DNA of 64,000 nucleotides, taken from the NCBI GenBank assembly GCA_036583965.1, contig JAZBQD010000019.1, forward strand, positions 19,759,085 to 19,823,084, in the 5' to 3' direction. The notes beneath the pieces are model-generated. The model worked only from the letters and a program-made list of their open reading frames with translations, had not been told where the DNA came from and searched no databases. A program made the translations under genes and the position numbers. This document shows positions 39,602 through 52,200 of this stretch, piece after piece. The stretch comes from Prunella strophiata. Lineage: Eukaryota; Chordata; Aves; Passeriformes; Prunellidae. The first letter of the stretch is position 1, and the number at the start of each line of letters is the position of its first letter.

Positions 39602-42359
39602 GCATAAACCTGGCAGAGGAAGCAAGTATCCTTATTTTCTCTTTAATTTTAAGGAAAATATTTAATATTTTGATCTTGCTTTTACTCCCCCAGAACTGCA
39701 GGGAGCTATTACCTTCCTTCCCAGGAGTGTGAGGAAGATTAACACATTAATACATCAATACACTGAGGCATTCAGATACTGTGGCAGTATAAGAAATATA
39801 AATATCTTACATGATTACAAAGATTTACAAATTCAAAAGTATAAAGAAATCTTCTAAAAATGCACTATGCATTCAGTGTATGCATATTCTTAAAAGTGTT
39901 AACTTATACAATTCAATATTCAGTTCCTTCTATTTGCTATTGGATCAGATTCACACATTCCAGAAGTAAAAAGCTGGCCTTTATCTTCATCAGTGTTGCA
40001 GGCCTGGCCTGATGGTATCTGAATATCTATCACACTTGTGATGAATCTAAAATCACTACTGGTATTATAGACTCCCCAGGTGAAACACAGCAAACTATTC
40101 CATCAATGATGTCTATAGCAACACTAGCATGTGTAAGGGCTCTGAACTACAAAAAAAATACCTAAATCATTTTTGCTAGTACAGGGATTAACTCTGACTT
40201 GAAAATATGGAAGCAAACTATATTGAGGTAGAAATTACTCTTCTTCTGTTACTTCTCTGTTTTCATTTTTATTGCATTTAGAAAGACATAAAAGTATATG
40301 GTCAAACAAAGAAAGTCAAGAGCACACTGCATGAGGAAAAGGAGTTTAAGGGGACCTGCAGTATAAATGTTAATGTAATACAGAAGAGTTATACTCACAA
40401 TTAAGTATCACTAGATATAAATGCCATCACTGAGCTTTACTGCCTTTCAAAAGTAGTAGTCAAGAAGAAATGCTGCTCTGGGCATGTGTGCAGACCCTGC
40501 AGAGGCTTGGCCAACTCTAGGTATGGTCAGAAGTGACATTTGGGAGCTAAAAGTGCATTTCAGCAGTGGAAGGATTAGCATGATGAGCATCTAATCACAT
40601 CCAAAACCAGGCAAGTTTTGAGGATCTAAATTACAGACTTAAGTGTCCAGAATGGCAACCCTTAGGGATATTCTCTGCTTCTGTTCATGCAAATGTACAT
40701 CTTAATTGACCGCTAAGGTCTATCTGGAACTTTCTGGGGGAAATTAAAGCACAGTTACAAGTTGCACAATAGTTACAATATTTTCACTGCTACTCCATCC
40801 CATAGTCATAGAGCCATTACTTTGTCAGTTTAGCTCCAAAAATCTTTATGTTTCAGTCTTTTCATCTGTCACATAATAAAAAATAGGTTTTACTGTAAGA
40901 TCATAAGGAAGTTTGAGACATTAATATCTGCACAGTCTAGTTAGATGCTCAGAATAAAACCATTAAAGAGGTTCCAAAAATTTATAGTACATATAAAAAT
41001 ATTATACTATAAACCTTTTGCAAGTAGTCTTACATACAAAAGTGGACTTTTACCATATCCCATGGTAAAAGTATCACTTAACAGCCACATTTAACAGCTA
41101 AATGTTAAATAACAGAAAAATGTCTCCCTCAGCCTTGTACTCAGGTTTGTGAAAAACAAACACAAAATTAAGATATAAAAGCTATGGGATCTCTTGTTGC
41201 AGATGAAAGTGAATGTGTGTGTTTGTGTGTTTAGAAATATTGTCCATTCTAGTGCTTTGATTTATAAATATTTGTTTCATCTATAACTGGCAGAAGTCTA
41301 CGTGTTGGGAGCATTACGAACTAGTCAGCAAATGAGAAGAAAAAAGCTTTTCTTTGTTGCTAGTTCAGGTGAGGTATTGCACTAGAAGCAAAGGATTTTT
41401 GGAAGGTATTGAAGGTTAACTGTGAATTATTCAGTATAATATCTAAAAATAAAAATAAAACTACAATTGAAAGTACAATTGAGGAGTATGCTCAAACCAT
41501 TTGAACATCACAGAACTCGTTTAGTTACTGTTATTTTTGCTGAAATTTTTAATGGTTTGTGAAACAGGAAACCTCTACAGTGGCTTTGGATTATGCACTT
41601 GGATTGAAAAAAAATTTCATAAGCAAGGATGAAGGAGAATGAGAGCTGCATCTTCGGTATCTTGCTGTTCCTGATTTCACTTCCAATTATACCACCACAG
41701 AATTAAATTGCTCAGTATTATTATTATTCATTAGCACATGGCTCTGGTGTGTGACAATTGCTTTCAGAGGAAGAATTTGAAACAAGTAAGTTTCACACAT
41801 GAGAAAGTGAATTACTTTGCTACTGTCTAGAATTAAATGCAGTGTAGCAAACAGAGGAAACAGTTCTGTCAGTACCCCAGCTCATCTGAGATGTTCTCTC
41901 TCCTTTGAGAGAGCATCAGATCAAATCTTTTGTTAAAGACATTCTGTCATTCATGCAGAGAAGAGTTTTAAAGGTCAAAATCACACATTTTACTCAATCC
42001 TGATAGCCTTCTGATAAGGTTTTTCTGTCCAACTTCATTCTGAGTTTGCACCACATTTAGGAGCTGCACACAGATCTCAGGAGATTTGTCTGCAAACACA
42101 TTATATTGTCTCACCATATTTAATAAATATTTCTTCAGATATTAAAAATCAAAGAAAAAAATATAAACTTGATGACCCTGGGTATCATCATGCATTCTGT
42201 GGTGTTGTAGGAGATGTAGTCTCTCCCCTTTATGAAGACAATAGAAGGAATTGAGATCATAAGGACTCAGTGTGCAATGCTAATAAGGACTAAAACTTAC
42301 CTTCATTTGCAGTTATTCTGAAATTCTAAATCCTCAATGAGAAACACACCCAATCACAT
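39602..42359. other. Unique AT-rich sequence
   Basis: No gene is recognised. It includes the 11-bp-arm inverted repeat at 41046-41072, listed separately, and an interrupted TG patch near 41212-41230. Confidence 0.35.
41046..41072. repeat. Perfect inverted repeat, 11-bp arms, 5-nt loop
   Basis: ACTTTTACCAT (41046-41056), loop ATCCC, then ATGGTAAAAGT (41062-41072). A second small inverted repeat, ATTTAACA/TGTTAAAT, lies about 15 bp to the right. Confidence 0.9.
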
Positions 42360-42601
42360 TTATGTGGGAGGTAGTACTGAAGGTAATTTCACCCCCTTTA
42401 AAGAGTTGCAGCTGTTCTGATTACTAAGATTTGGAACAGGTGTGCCCTTAATAGGACACAGGTACATCCAATGACATTGAGTAATATAAGAGGAGGGACC
42501 AGCAAGAGAGGAGAGACAGAATTCAGTTGGCAGTGCTGTAGTGAAGAAGGAGGATGGAGTCAGCACTGCTAGAAACAGAACTTGTGAAAAGGTATGGGAT
42601 T
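42360..42601 (+). promoter_or_regulatory. Possible promoter and first-exon-like segment or unclassified LTR
   Basis: A CCAAT word lies near 42468 and a TATA-like AATATAAG at 42483-42490. These are followed by purine-rich, GC-richer sequence (GGAGGGACCAGCAAGAGAGG) and then a good 5' splice-site match, AAAAG|GTATGG, near 42590. The order CCAAT, TATA, purine-rich leader, donor is what a promoter plus short first exon, or an LTR with R/U5, would show. The CCAAT-TATA spacing is shorter than usual, and I recognise no gene or repeat consensus. RNA data would be needed to call it real. Confidence 0.2.
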
Positions 42602-42799
42602 TTTTTATGGCAATGGTAACATTTCAGAACTTGCTTGATATAACTAGTAGCCTTATCTGTGTTGATAATGACACATTTATCTATTTATTTGATGAACATA
42701 TTCCATAATGACAAGAAGTATTTCTGAACAATCCTAACAAGTAAAGGGATTCTTGCCTGAGCTTGCTGATGCAGCAGCTTTTATTAAAGTAGTGTTGGC
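42602..42799. other. Unique sequence
   Basis: Nothing is recognised. Confidence 0.35.
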
Positions 42800-42955
42800 T
42801 CACAAGAGCCTCAGGCAGTGTTACAGACTGAGGGGGAAGTGGCTTGAGGACTGCTCAGCAGAATGGAACTTGGGGTGTTGGTTTACAGCCAGCTCAATAC
42901 AAGCAAACATGTGCCCAGGTGGCCAAGAAGGCCAATGGCATCCAATCAAATCTTG
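42800..42955 (+). mobile_element. CR1 LINE internal fragment
   Basis: The segment matches the part of CR1 around the end of ORF2: CAGGCAGTGTTACAGACTGA, GTGGCTTGAGGACTGCTCAG and GTGCCCAGGTGGCCAAGAAG with GCCAATGGCATCC, in the same order as the family. It lacks both the upstream RT core and the downstream 3' UTR with terminal repeats, so it is an isolated internal piece bounded by unrelated sequence. This suggests later deletion on the 3' side, because LINE copies normally keep their 3' end. Confidence 0.85.
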
Positions 42956-45635
42956 CTGTAAATGTACAGCTGTATGACATTTTCCCTATATTTTGCTATT
43001 GAAGCTTCAGTGATACAGAAAATTGCCAACATTATATATTAATACATTATCCCATTTGACAGAAAGTCAATATATAGATGACCAGGATGGCTTGCTTTAT
43101 CTTATACCTGACAAGTATGTATGGACCCTTGCAGCTAAAGGATAACTTAAATGATCAGCAGCCATTAAGAAACCATTATGTGTGTCAATGTTTTTTTAAT
43201 TGCTGAAAATGTGGATGTGAGCGTTGGGTTGCTGTCACTAATAAATCAATGTCTTTCTCAGTTTCATTTTTTTTGTCTCTCTGTGTAGAAAACCTATGTG
43301 TAACTGGAAAATACCTACTCAGATTTGTATGTACCATTCACAGTATCAATCAAGCTGAGATAAAAGCAGTTTTGTAAATTTCCTGAACTCTTCTGAGATA
43401 GTGACTTTGCTCTTACAGCCTTTCCATCCATGAGATGTATATGAAAGATCATATATATCCCCTTACAGAAGTAGGACAAGTCAATAAACTATATCTAAAT
43501 ACACAGTTCACAATCTGCAAATCAAACTGGTTTTGCATCCCCATGCATACCTTTAGTTTAAGTGGAGGAAAAATATGGGGTCTTTTTTGATCTTGTATTA
43601 AGAAAAGAGACAACGATTTTTTTTGTTTTAATTTTCTGCTTTTTAAAGATACATTTACTAATATTTGAGTTGAAATTAGATTTATAGGTCTAGAGCTTCC
43701 ATAATGTTTTTTGCATGTCCTTTGAATAGTATTCAGGTAAATAAAAATTACTTGGAATGTCAAATGTTATTCCTTAGTGGAATTTGTTTCTCAGGTATTA
43801 AAAGTTAATTAGTCTTGCAAGAAAGCAAAAGTACATTCCATGCAAAGTAAGAAATTGCATGTCTTGTATAGTGACAATGTATGAAGTATGTATTTAATGA
43901 ATAACAGTCAAGGTAGTATCAAAGTAAATATTCAGGAATTAAAAATACATTAAAAATATTTCTTTGTGAATAATTCATAAATAAAAACAAGCAAAACAGT
44001 AATACCATGCCAGAGCAATAGCATCTCATACTCTACACACTGGGCACTACCTGTGCCTCCAACTACTTATCTCCAACACATAAAATTAAACTAAAACTTG
44101 AACTAAAAATTATGAAACAGCTCTATCTCCATACAGGAGAACTTGAAGTGCTAATTCTCTCACCTGCTGTCTTAATAAAAGCGAAACAAATATTCTCATA
44201 AATATGATTCAAGTATTGAAAAACTGGGGTAGCATACCTCCCTATTTCCACATGTATGTCAGTGTTAAACTTGGTCAAATAGAATAAAATCAAGCAGTGT
44301 TATAATCATTATATATCTCCAATATAATCCCTGAATTAAAGCAATTTGCACTATTTTTTTTCTCTGTTTTGCCCATCTGACATACCAAACTTATTGCAAG
44401 GGTTCACATTCTGTTTCTTCTTTCACTAACCTTGCCTCTCTCAATGTACAAACCAGAGCCATTATTCCTAAATATACTTCATCAGTGTGCAAAAACCTGA
44501 CTTCTATTTACAGTGTGCCATCAACAGAGTTCTATTTACAGTCTGCTATTAGCACCCTACTTTGATGACAGAATTTTTATTTTCTTCACGGTTTTCTTCC
44601 TAGTGCTCCCTATAAACTTTTCTTTAGCTGATTTCCCACAACTCTGGAAGTACAAGAGTGTGACTTTGTTTAGGTTCATACTCTGCAGGAAGCCTGGACT
44701 TGAATCCTGGTCTTGGCCTGGCCAGTGTAATGATTCCTTCATAAAAATATTTACACTGTCTGATGATGACCTCAGTTTGGTTATGACTCTTCTTCTTCTC
44801 TCTGTTCCCAGATCCTACATCAGTTAAATAGTGTTCTGAAACCAGAGCTAGGGAAATAAATTTTCACAGCAAGAAAAAAATGTTTCTTTTTCTCTCCCTT
44901 CTGCTGCATTCTGCAGTGGGGGCTCAGAATCAGACTTCTTAGACTGTCTTTCAGCTGTTGTTTAAATCATTATCTGTTCAAATTATAAAATTAATCAGAA
45001 CTACCTTCAATTTATATTCTAAAATATCCCACTTGACAAGACAAACCCAAAAGTAATGATAGCCTAATATTTTGGTTCCCTGAATTGGATGAGGAAGTGA
45101 GTTAGGGATCATCTAAATGGTTCACACCCAACTACAGTGTGAATTTACCCACCAGTCAAGTTTTACTGACAAAGACTCTAACTAAAGTTCAAGGTTAAAA
45201 TGTGTACTAGCAAGTACCCAATACACTTTGAACCTAACTTTTCTTGGTGTACACAACAGTATATGTCACTTACTATGTGACAAGTACTATTGATTTTGGG
45301 GTGTATTTCTGACAGTTCAGCTTTAAATCTCTATTTGGACTCCCAGGCACTTTGTAATGTGCCACAAAAAAAAAATCCTGAATACAAATATTTTTCATCT
45401 AAGCAACCTTCACACTGGCAGGAGAGTTGAGGCAGGACATTCATCTGCCACTTTAGTCTCTTGGCAATCTCTTGTCTCTGTGTCACCACAACAGAGGGAC
45501 CCAGTCACAGACCAACTGCACTGAATATGTAAGGACTTCTGAGAAAAGAAAATGGGATCTTTTAAAAAGGAATGATGTTGGAATCAGGTTTCCAGACATC
45601 AGAAACAAGCAATTTAGGAATAATTTGTCATTCTA
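42956..45635. other. Unique AT-rich sequence
   Basis: No gene or repeat is recognised in about 2.7 kb. Frames of 104 codons on each strand (43449-43763 minus, 44513-44827 plus) show no domain. Confidence 0.35.
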
Positions 45636-45785
45636 GCCCAAACTAGTAGGTTAATTGGTTAAAGCATGGTGCTGACAATGCCAGAGTTATGGATTTGACC
45701 CATGTATGGTCCATTCACTTAAGAGCTGGACTTGGTGACTCTTGTGGGTTTCTTCCAACTCAGAATATTCTGTGACTCTGTGATT
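45636..45785 (+). mobile_element. tRNA-Ile-derived SINE with CR1-like tail (TguSINE1-like)
   Basis: The 5' half (about 45640-45712) resembles a tRNA-Ile gene: GGTTAATTGGTTAAAGCATG stands for the A-box arm, GGTGCTGACAATGCCAGAG for the anticodon region, and GGATTTGACCC for the B box (GGTTCGAATCC type), closing with TATGGTCCA. The 3' half has CTTAAGAGCTGGACTTGGTG, then TTCTTCCAACTCAGAATATT, and ends with CR1-type terminal repeats (ATTCTGTG, ACTCTGTG) at 45767-45783. A tRNA-Ile head joined to a CR1 3' tail is the structure of the TguSINE1 family of passerines, mobilised by CR1. The copy is diverged. The 5' boundary is uncertain by about 10 bp because of a small insertion near the A box. Confidence 0.82.
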
Positions 45786-47923
45786 TTAAAAAAATAAATA
45801 AATAGGGGGGAAAAAAATCCATTTCTGGCATCAAACTGGCACTTAGTAGTTCAGCAGTGTAGTTGTAACTAATTCTTCTAAGAGCTTTGGAAAGAAAAGC
45901 AGCACCTCAAAAGCAATGAATAAAAATAGTAGTTACCTTCTTTTGACAGGGATAGACTTTTGACTTGAGCAGAGAATATAGATACTTTCCCCCATCATTT
46001 CTTCCATATCCTTTATTTTAGTTGTGACAGTGCTTTTTGTTACATTAAGAAAGGAACAGAGTTATAAACTGCAGTTCAGAGCTGTCAGTAATAACCCCTC
46101 AAAAACACTACAGCCAGACAGGTGGAATGCTGATTCAGTGTCTTGGGTTTCTATCCATAATATCCAAGGAATGGCAAATTGGGTTGCAGTTTTCAGAGGC
46201 ACCCACAACCTCAGTTCCACAGATGTTTTCCATGTACTGAACACCAAACTGTAGAAGATCTGCACTAATCCATTCCTTCCCTTTCCCAGCCTGCAAAATT
46301 CAGCATCTGCCATGCTCCTGGCTTTTGGTATAATATTTTTTCATGATAAAGCAGTGTAAAAGCAGAAATTTAAGTGCTGCTCTTAAAGCATTCATGTTGT
46401 AATTCTTCAGGTATTAGAAGGCTTCCCTTACAGATGTTTTAATGTCCAAAAAGTGAAGACTATAATGTATCATTCAAACTTAAGAAATAATTAGGGAGAT
46501 AAGGTGCAGCTACTTAAAGGATAACCCAGGAGTTAATCCATAACCATAGATATTGTATTGGGATCTTCTAAAATGGTTACACTGGGTCATCTTTTTTTTT
46601 ATTTTTTTTATTTCTCAAACTATATAAGACAATTCTGCAGAGAAAAATGCAGAGGAAATATAGAACCATAGAAGAAAAATATAGAACACTTAGATAGAAA
46701 CAAAATAAGGTAAATGCACAGAAATTCTTTGTATAATAAATTTTGCTCCTATTTCCTATTCAAGTATTTATCAAGTTTTGCATGTCTTGTCTTTCATTTT
46801 CAGAAAGAAGCCAGCACCTTTGACAGGTCAGTAAACTTAGAAGATACTATCTTTAAAATTATATAGAGATGGTTTTCTATTTCTGTTTTAGCAAATTCAA
46901 ACTATCTTTTCATTAATCATTATGGTCATAAGTGATACTTGAAAATTACCAGAGAATATTTAAGATTTCACCTAGGAAATATTTACACAGCTTTACTGTG
47001 TGACTATGTCAAGCCATCAGAAGCATTAAAAGGTTTCCATTTGTATGACCTTTTCATATCCACAACCCAGAATGCATTTTTTGTTTAACACATGACAACT
47101 CAGGTCATCTTTAATGCATTTCATAGGACTTGCAGTCTTAAATTATCTCAGTCAGCATACTCTTTCCTGACAGCTGAAGGAAATGGCCAGACACTAAATT
47201 CAGTGCAAACATTATGTATTTACTATTTTAATTCTCACCACAGCCACAGTAAGCAGTCATCAGCAGGGATGTAAAAAGCTTCAGACCATCTCTCCTTGAC
47301 CTAAACCAGGTTTTTTATAATACATCAAATGCTTCTCCCAGCACTACTGTCTGTCTTTGTGAGTTCAAAGAATTGACAGAATTTAAGTTAAACTTCTGTT
47401 TCAGGTCAAAATGGTTTCAGAATGCAAACACTTTGACTGTAATGAAGGACAGAGGTGGTTTTTTTCTAAACTACTGTTATCAAAATTTGTTCTTTTCTTC
47501 CTCTCAACAAAAGTTAGCTACAACTGACAATTAACCTTCAAAACCCCTCTGGGTATTCTGCCCAATGGCAATCTCTGGAAGAGTTAAGAGTTAATCACAC
47601 ACAGGAAGAAGGAAGGAAGTACCTCTTTCTATGGAGTTATTCAAACCATTACTGTGTGAGTAATTAAAACCTCTGACAGCACACTTCTATTAAAACTGAT
47701 GCAGCAGAATGAGTCAGAAAGACATCAAGGTAAATGGGTTCTTTTTTTCCCCAGAATTTCACCTATGGAACCTGGATAAGGTCACTGACTTCCTCAGTCA
47801 TTCTCTAGCTTTATGCTGGAACCAGCAGAGTTGATTAAAGTCTCTACAGAGTTCAAGTCTCAAGTCTCCAGCAAAACCACTAGGATATGTCATAGTTTAT
47901 TTTAAAAGGTCAAAAGCAAATCT
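45786..47923. other. Unique AT-rich sequence
   Basis: No gene is recognised. A T-rich patch lies at 46591-46614. Short ATATAGAAC words repeat near 46658-46688. Confidence 0.35.
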
Positions 47924-47942
47924 AAAAAAAAAAAAAAAAAAA
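47924..47942. repeat. A-homopolymer, 19 bases
   Basis: An uninterrupted run of 19 A. Confidence 0.95.
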
Positions 47943-48358
47943 GTGGCTAGACTGTAACAATCTACCAAAAGAATGCTTTATAGATTGTATCTATATTATT
48001 TTCAGATATTACAGGCTGTTAAAGTCTAAGTGTGTCTTGGTACATCAAGTATTCACTAAGAGAAATTTTAAAAAAAGGGCAAAACCCAGAGCTAGTAAGT
48101 CACAGATCCTCCTATATTTTTCCTCTGTCTTCCAGGTCTTGCTGAATTAATCCCACAGACTTTTGGACTGATTTTTCAGGTAATCAGCAATTCTGGGAAA
48201 TTAGGAAAAAAAAATGTATAGGGGCAAAAGTTTGTTTTATACAGAGCCTTGCTCAAGTTTGTTCTAAGAGAACTGAATGAGATTTTGAGAAAAAAAATTT
48301 GGTTTGAATTTAAAGTAAACCAAAAATGTTTCAAGTAGCAAATTCAAGTCAAAAATTG

Positions 48359-48359
<1 letters not shown>
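47943..48359. other. Unique AT-rich sequence
   Basis: Nothing is recognised. Confidence 0.35.

Positions 48360-48395
<36 letters not shown>
48360..48395. repeat. T-homopolymer, 36 bases
   Basis: An uninterrupted run of 36 T between TTGC and CTGGAAG. Confidence 0.95.
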
Positions 48396-49049
48396 CTGGA
48401 AGAAGCAACTTGGAAAAGCTACAATGAACTCACAAAATATTTTGTTACTGAAAATTTTCCAGCAACAAATATTTTGCACAGATTTTTCTAATAATCCTGT
48501 TCCTAGATTCTAGCATTAATGTTGACTTTCATATGTATTTTAGCTTTCTATTCGACTAAACTGCATGAAAATAAGAAATCACTCTCTCTTTTCTGAGAGT
48601 CCATTATATCTTTAAAATACTTTTTGTATGTTGTAAATATACACAGACATGACACAACATCAGGTTTAGAGCATGAAAAAATGAGAACTGCCCAAGCAAA
48701 CTTATTTATTATCATGACACTTGTTACTGAACAGACAGTAACTACAATATTATTAACAATTAGGTCCCTACAGTTGACTGGGCTTAGTAAGGCCCAGCAT
48801 ATGCATACAATGAAAGATGTCTGATTTTTGTCTCTGTGTACAGTGTATCACCCCACCATGAATCCTGGTTTCCTAAGGACTTGGTCTTGCAATTAACCAA
48901 ACATGTCAAACTTTACTATGAGTGAAGTTGGAACTAGAAATTACAGCATCTGTGAGAGATACACAGGATCTTACTGCAGAAAATGTTCCAGCATTCACAG
49001 AATTATGCACCCAAAAATCCTCAAAATGGGAAAATGAACATGCAGTGAA
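48396..49049. other. Unique AT-rich sequence
   Basis: Nothing is recognised. Confidence 0.35.
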
Positions 49050-49290
49050 CTCCAACTCATTAGAGGAATGAAACACCTCTCCTGTGAAGAAAAGGTAAGA
49101 GAATGATGAATTACAATGTGCAAGAAATTGGGCAAAGAGGGTAAGAAACCCACATGGGTGGACAAGGAGCTCCTGTCATTACTCAAGCATAAGCAGGAAA
49201 TGCACAGGAGGTGGAAACAGGGTCAGACCATTTGCAATTGATATAGTGAGGTTGTCACAGAACATAGAAATGAGACAAGAAAGTTCTAGG
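49050..49290 (+). mobile_element. Rearranged CR1 LINE fragments
   Basis: Two plus-sense CR1 pieces lie side by side. 49064-49105 (GAGGAATGAAACACCTCTCC, TGTGAAGAAAAGGTAAGAGA) matches the 3' UTR region. 49143-49290 in one frame encodes the ORF2 linker before the RT domain: KKPTWVDKELL, a HRRWKQGQ word near 49200-49223 and SEVVTEHRN further on, with two in-frame stops (TGA near 49240, TAG near 49287). In an intact CR1 the linker comes before the 3' UTR, so the order here is reversed without strand inversion. The pieces are old and non-functional. The spacer 49106-49142 is unassigned. Confidence 0.7.
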
Positions 49291-52200
49291 CCCATCTGTC
49301 CTGAGGCAGTGCATTCTTACACATGTATGTGCTTACAGAGAGTTTGTGTGTCTGACAGCATATTCTCTCAGCAGGGATAGGCAGTGTTCTGCTGCCTCCT
49401 GACACCCAAGCCTGGAAAACAAGGTTCCTGCAAAGATTTAAAGATTTCCATTCAATGCTGGCATATTGTCAATCCAAGACTATTCCACTCTGGCAAATAA
49501 TGACCAACCATTCTTGTTCTTCTGAGTAAACCATTAACAAAATCAAGGAACAAAGACCTGTCTTAGTTCACATAATTGCTCCCTGAAGTACTAAGTGATT
49601 CCCATATACCACTCGTTTTGTGTAATTTTGTTGAACTTCATTAATCAAAATAAATAGCAAGCACTGGTTCTACTTTATTCTCTTATTTTTTCTCTTATCT
49701 TGCCTTTTGCCCTGCAGTGCATCTGAGAAAAAGTCTGAAGCACAGCTGAAGGCCTTGAGGAAAAAGGATGTGGGTGAGAGTTTTGAAAAATCACATAGAG
49801 AAACAGGTTTACAGAGAGAGAAAATAAAGATTCTGTCTTGGCTTAGGACATACATTTCAAACAGTTTGATGGTGTTTGGAGCACACATCACATTACATTT
49901 TGAGGCTTGCCTTTACTAATATGACTTCTTGACAAATGCCAGGTTACTGAAATACATGGAATTTTCAAGAGAAAATTACTACACCTCCTTGGGGCAGGCT
50001 TTCTAGGTACCTGTCTAGCTGGTCTTTTTTTACTTGACTATTAGTGATGAACCACTAAGAGTAGAGGAGTGCAGAATAGCATTTACTTTAATCAGGTTCT
50101 AACATCAGAAGGAAATGGTTTTCTGCTGGCCTCAAAGGAAAGAAACATGTTACTATTCCAGGAGATTTTTCAGACAAGCCTTCCAGCAGCAAGAAAATCA
50201 GGGACAGAAGCAATGCAATACTGCTTGATGTTAAGGATGACATCAGTACAGCATTGACAACTGTCTGGAAAGTCATAAATAACAGGGCATGAAGCCTAGA
50301 GGCAGTAGGAAAAAAAAAAATCAGACAAATCCAAAAACTCAACCACCCAGTGCCCCAGAAGAGCTGACAATATTATGAAGAGTCACTCTCTGAGAGACAT
50401 GCAAAAAGAGGAATCACTTTTTCTTGATTACCAATTAGCTGATTTAATTTCAATAAATCTTTTAATATCTTTCCTCCACTGATTTTTTGGGTGCTTTATG
50501 GCCATATTTAACTTCAAACTGTGGAATAAAACAGCAGAGAGATGTTACTCCCCAGGGTAAATAAAACATTGCAGGTAACCCTATTGTACCTCTACCAATT
50601 TGTAGATCCAGTGCATGTGGAAACAGTCTCTCCATGGTTGTTTCTGTCAACACTTTGCAGCCTGACACAGAAATAAGGCTGAAGAGGTACAATGTTCTTA
50701 CATCTACTCCTGTTGCAAAGCTTGGAAGTATACTTACAGATAAGTATATTTTCCATACAAGTAAAGAATCCAAAATAGTGTATAAATGCTGAGCATCAGA
50801 ATTAGTGACTGTTTTTCTTGTTTGTTCATGATTTTTTTTGTTGTAGGCAGCAAGAAAAGCAAAGGAATGGGTATTAAACTATAATTTTGTCCATTAATTT
50901 TATCAATTTATTTTGGGATGTAGAGGACCAGCAATTATATCCCTAGGGAAAAAGAATTTTTGATGAGGCATTTTATTTTGTGTTTCTTGTGTTTAAAAGT
51001 TCATTTAACTCTGTTCTAATTTCAAATGATTGTAGAAAAAAAATCATTCAGCAGAAAACTTAAATGTCATTTCACATTGACATATCTACTGTCAGTGGAT
51101 GAGCTGAGGTAGTTAAAGTAATGGCTGTACCTCTGCCACTGGAACCTGTTCAACTTGATGACCTGGTCAGACAATTAATAGCAGATATTAATTTAGGCCT
51201 CAGGTACTCAGGAAACAATTATCCTGCATTAAGAATAAATTACTTTGATAAGCAAATTAAAACAGTGTTGTTCTGGGCAAATAAGGAAGTCTATTTAAAA
51301 CAAAACAAAACAAACAAAAAAAAGAAGCTCAACAAAACAGCAGTTAATATTTAGCAATTAGAATTTTATATTTTGACATTATTTGCAATATACTGTCCAA
51401 ATTGTGCCCTGGCCCAATCCCACAGTTTCACTGGGGGAATTCTTATATCTGCTTGTAGGATTTAGCCTTGCATCGAAAAAATCAAAGTACAGGATTATTT
51501 AACTCAAGGGCTATCTGTGGCCTTTGATATTTAAAGATCCTACAGATTATAACTGTTCTGTTTTCCTTAGCAAGGAATTAAGGGAAGAAAAGAAGAAAGT
51601 CAGTAAAGGAAACATTCATGGATAAAGGCACCTGATATTTTAGTGCTGGTGCCAGGCAAAACTGTTGTTGGTAAATGGAGAAGAACAGACCAAGCAGAAC
51701 CTTGCCTGCCTCACTTTTAGCAATCTCTGGTCTTTCTAGCAATATGATCCTCACTCAGAAAAATCCACCAAAGCATGAATAATTGCTTTACTGTTCTTTC
51801 ATATCTTAAAAATGAAGTGACAGACAAACCATTAGACAATATGATTATAAAAGAAATACCTCTGAAAGAAGTTGCTTTTGTTTTTTTCCCCTGAGATTTA
51901 GATTATTAGGTTCTTGGTCATTTGTATCCTTCTGGCTCCAGCTGTACCTGCTTGGATAGACCAAGCAGTACAATGAAGCCTATACCTTCTGATGAGCTGT
52001 CCAGCAGGAGAGGCTGGGACAGCTCTGGTGCCTACCTTTGTGCATCTGCTCAAGTGCTTTGACACTTTCAGGATAAGGTATGAAGTGCTTTTACAGGAAT
52101 CAATGTGAGTTAGGGAAACAGTGCCAGGACAGTGACAGACCGATGAAAGTAACAGGAAGAAACATGTTGAAATAAAGTTATCTTGCAACACAAGAAATAT

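Noticed and set aside
45640..45712. A functional tRNA-Ile gene
   Set aside because: The A-box arm carries an insertion, the stems are diverged and the segment runs straight into a CR1-like tail, so it is a SINE head.
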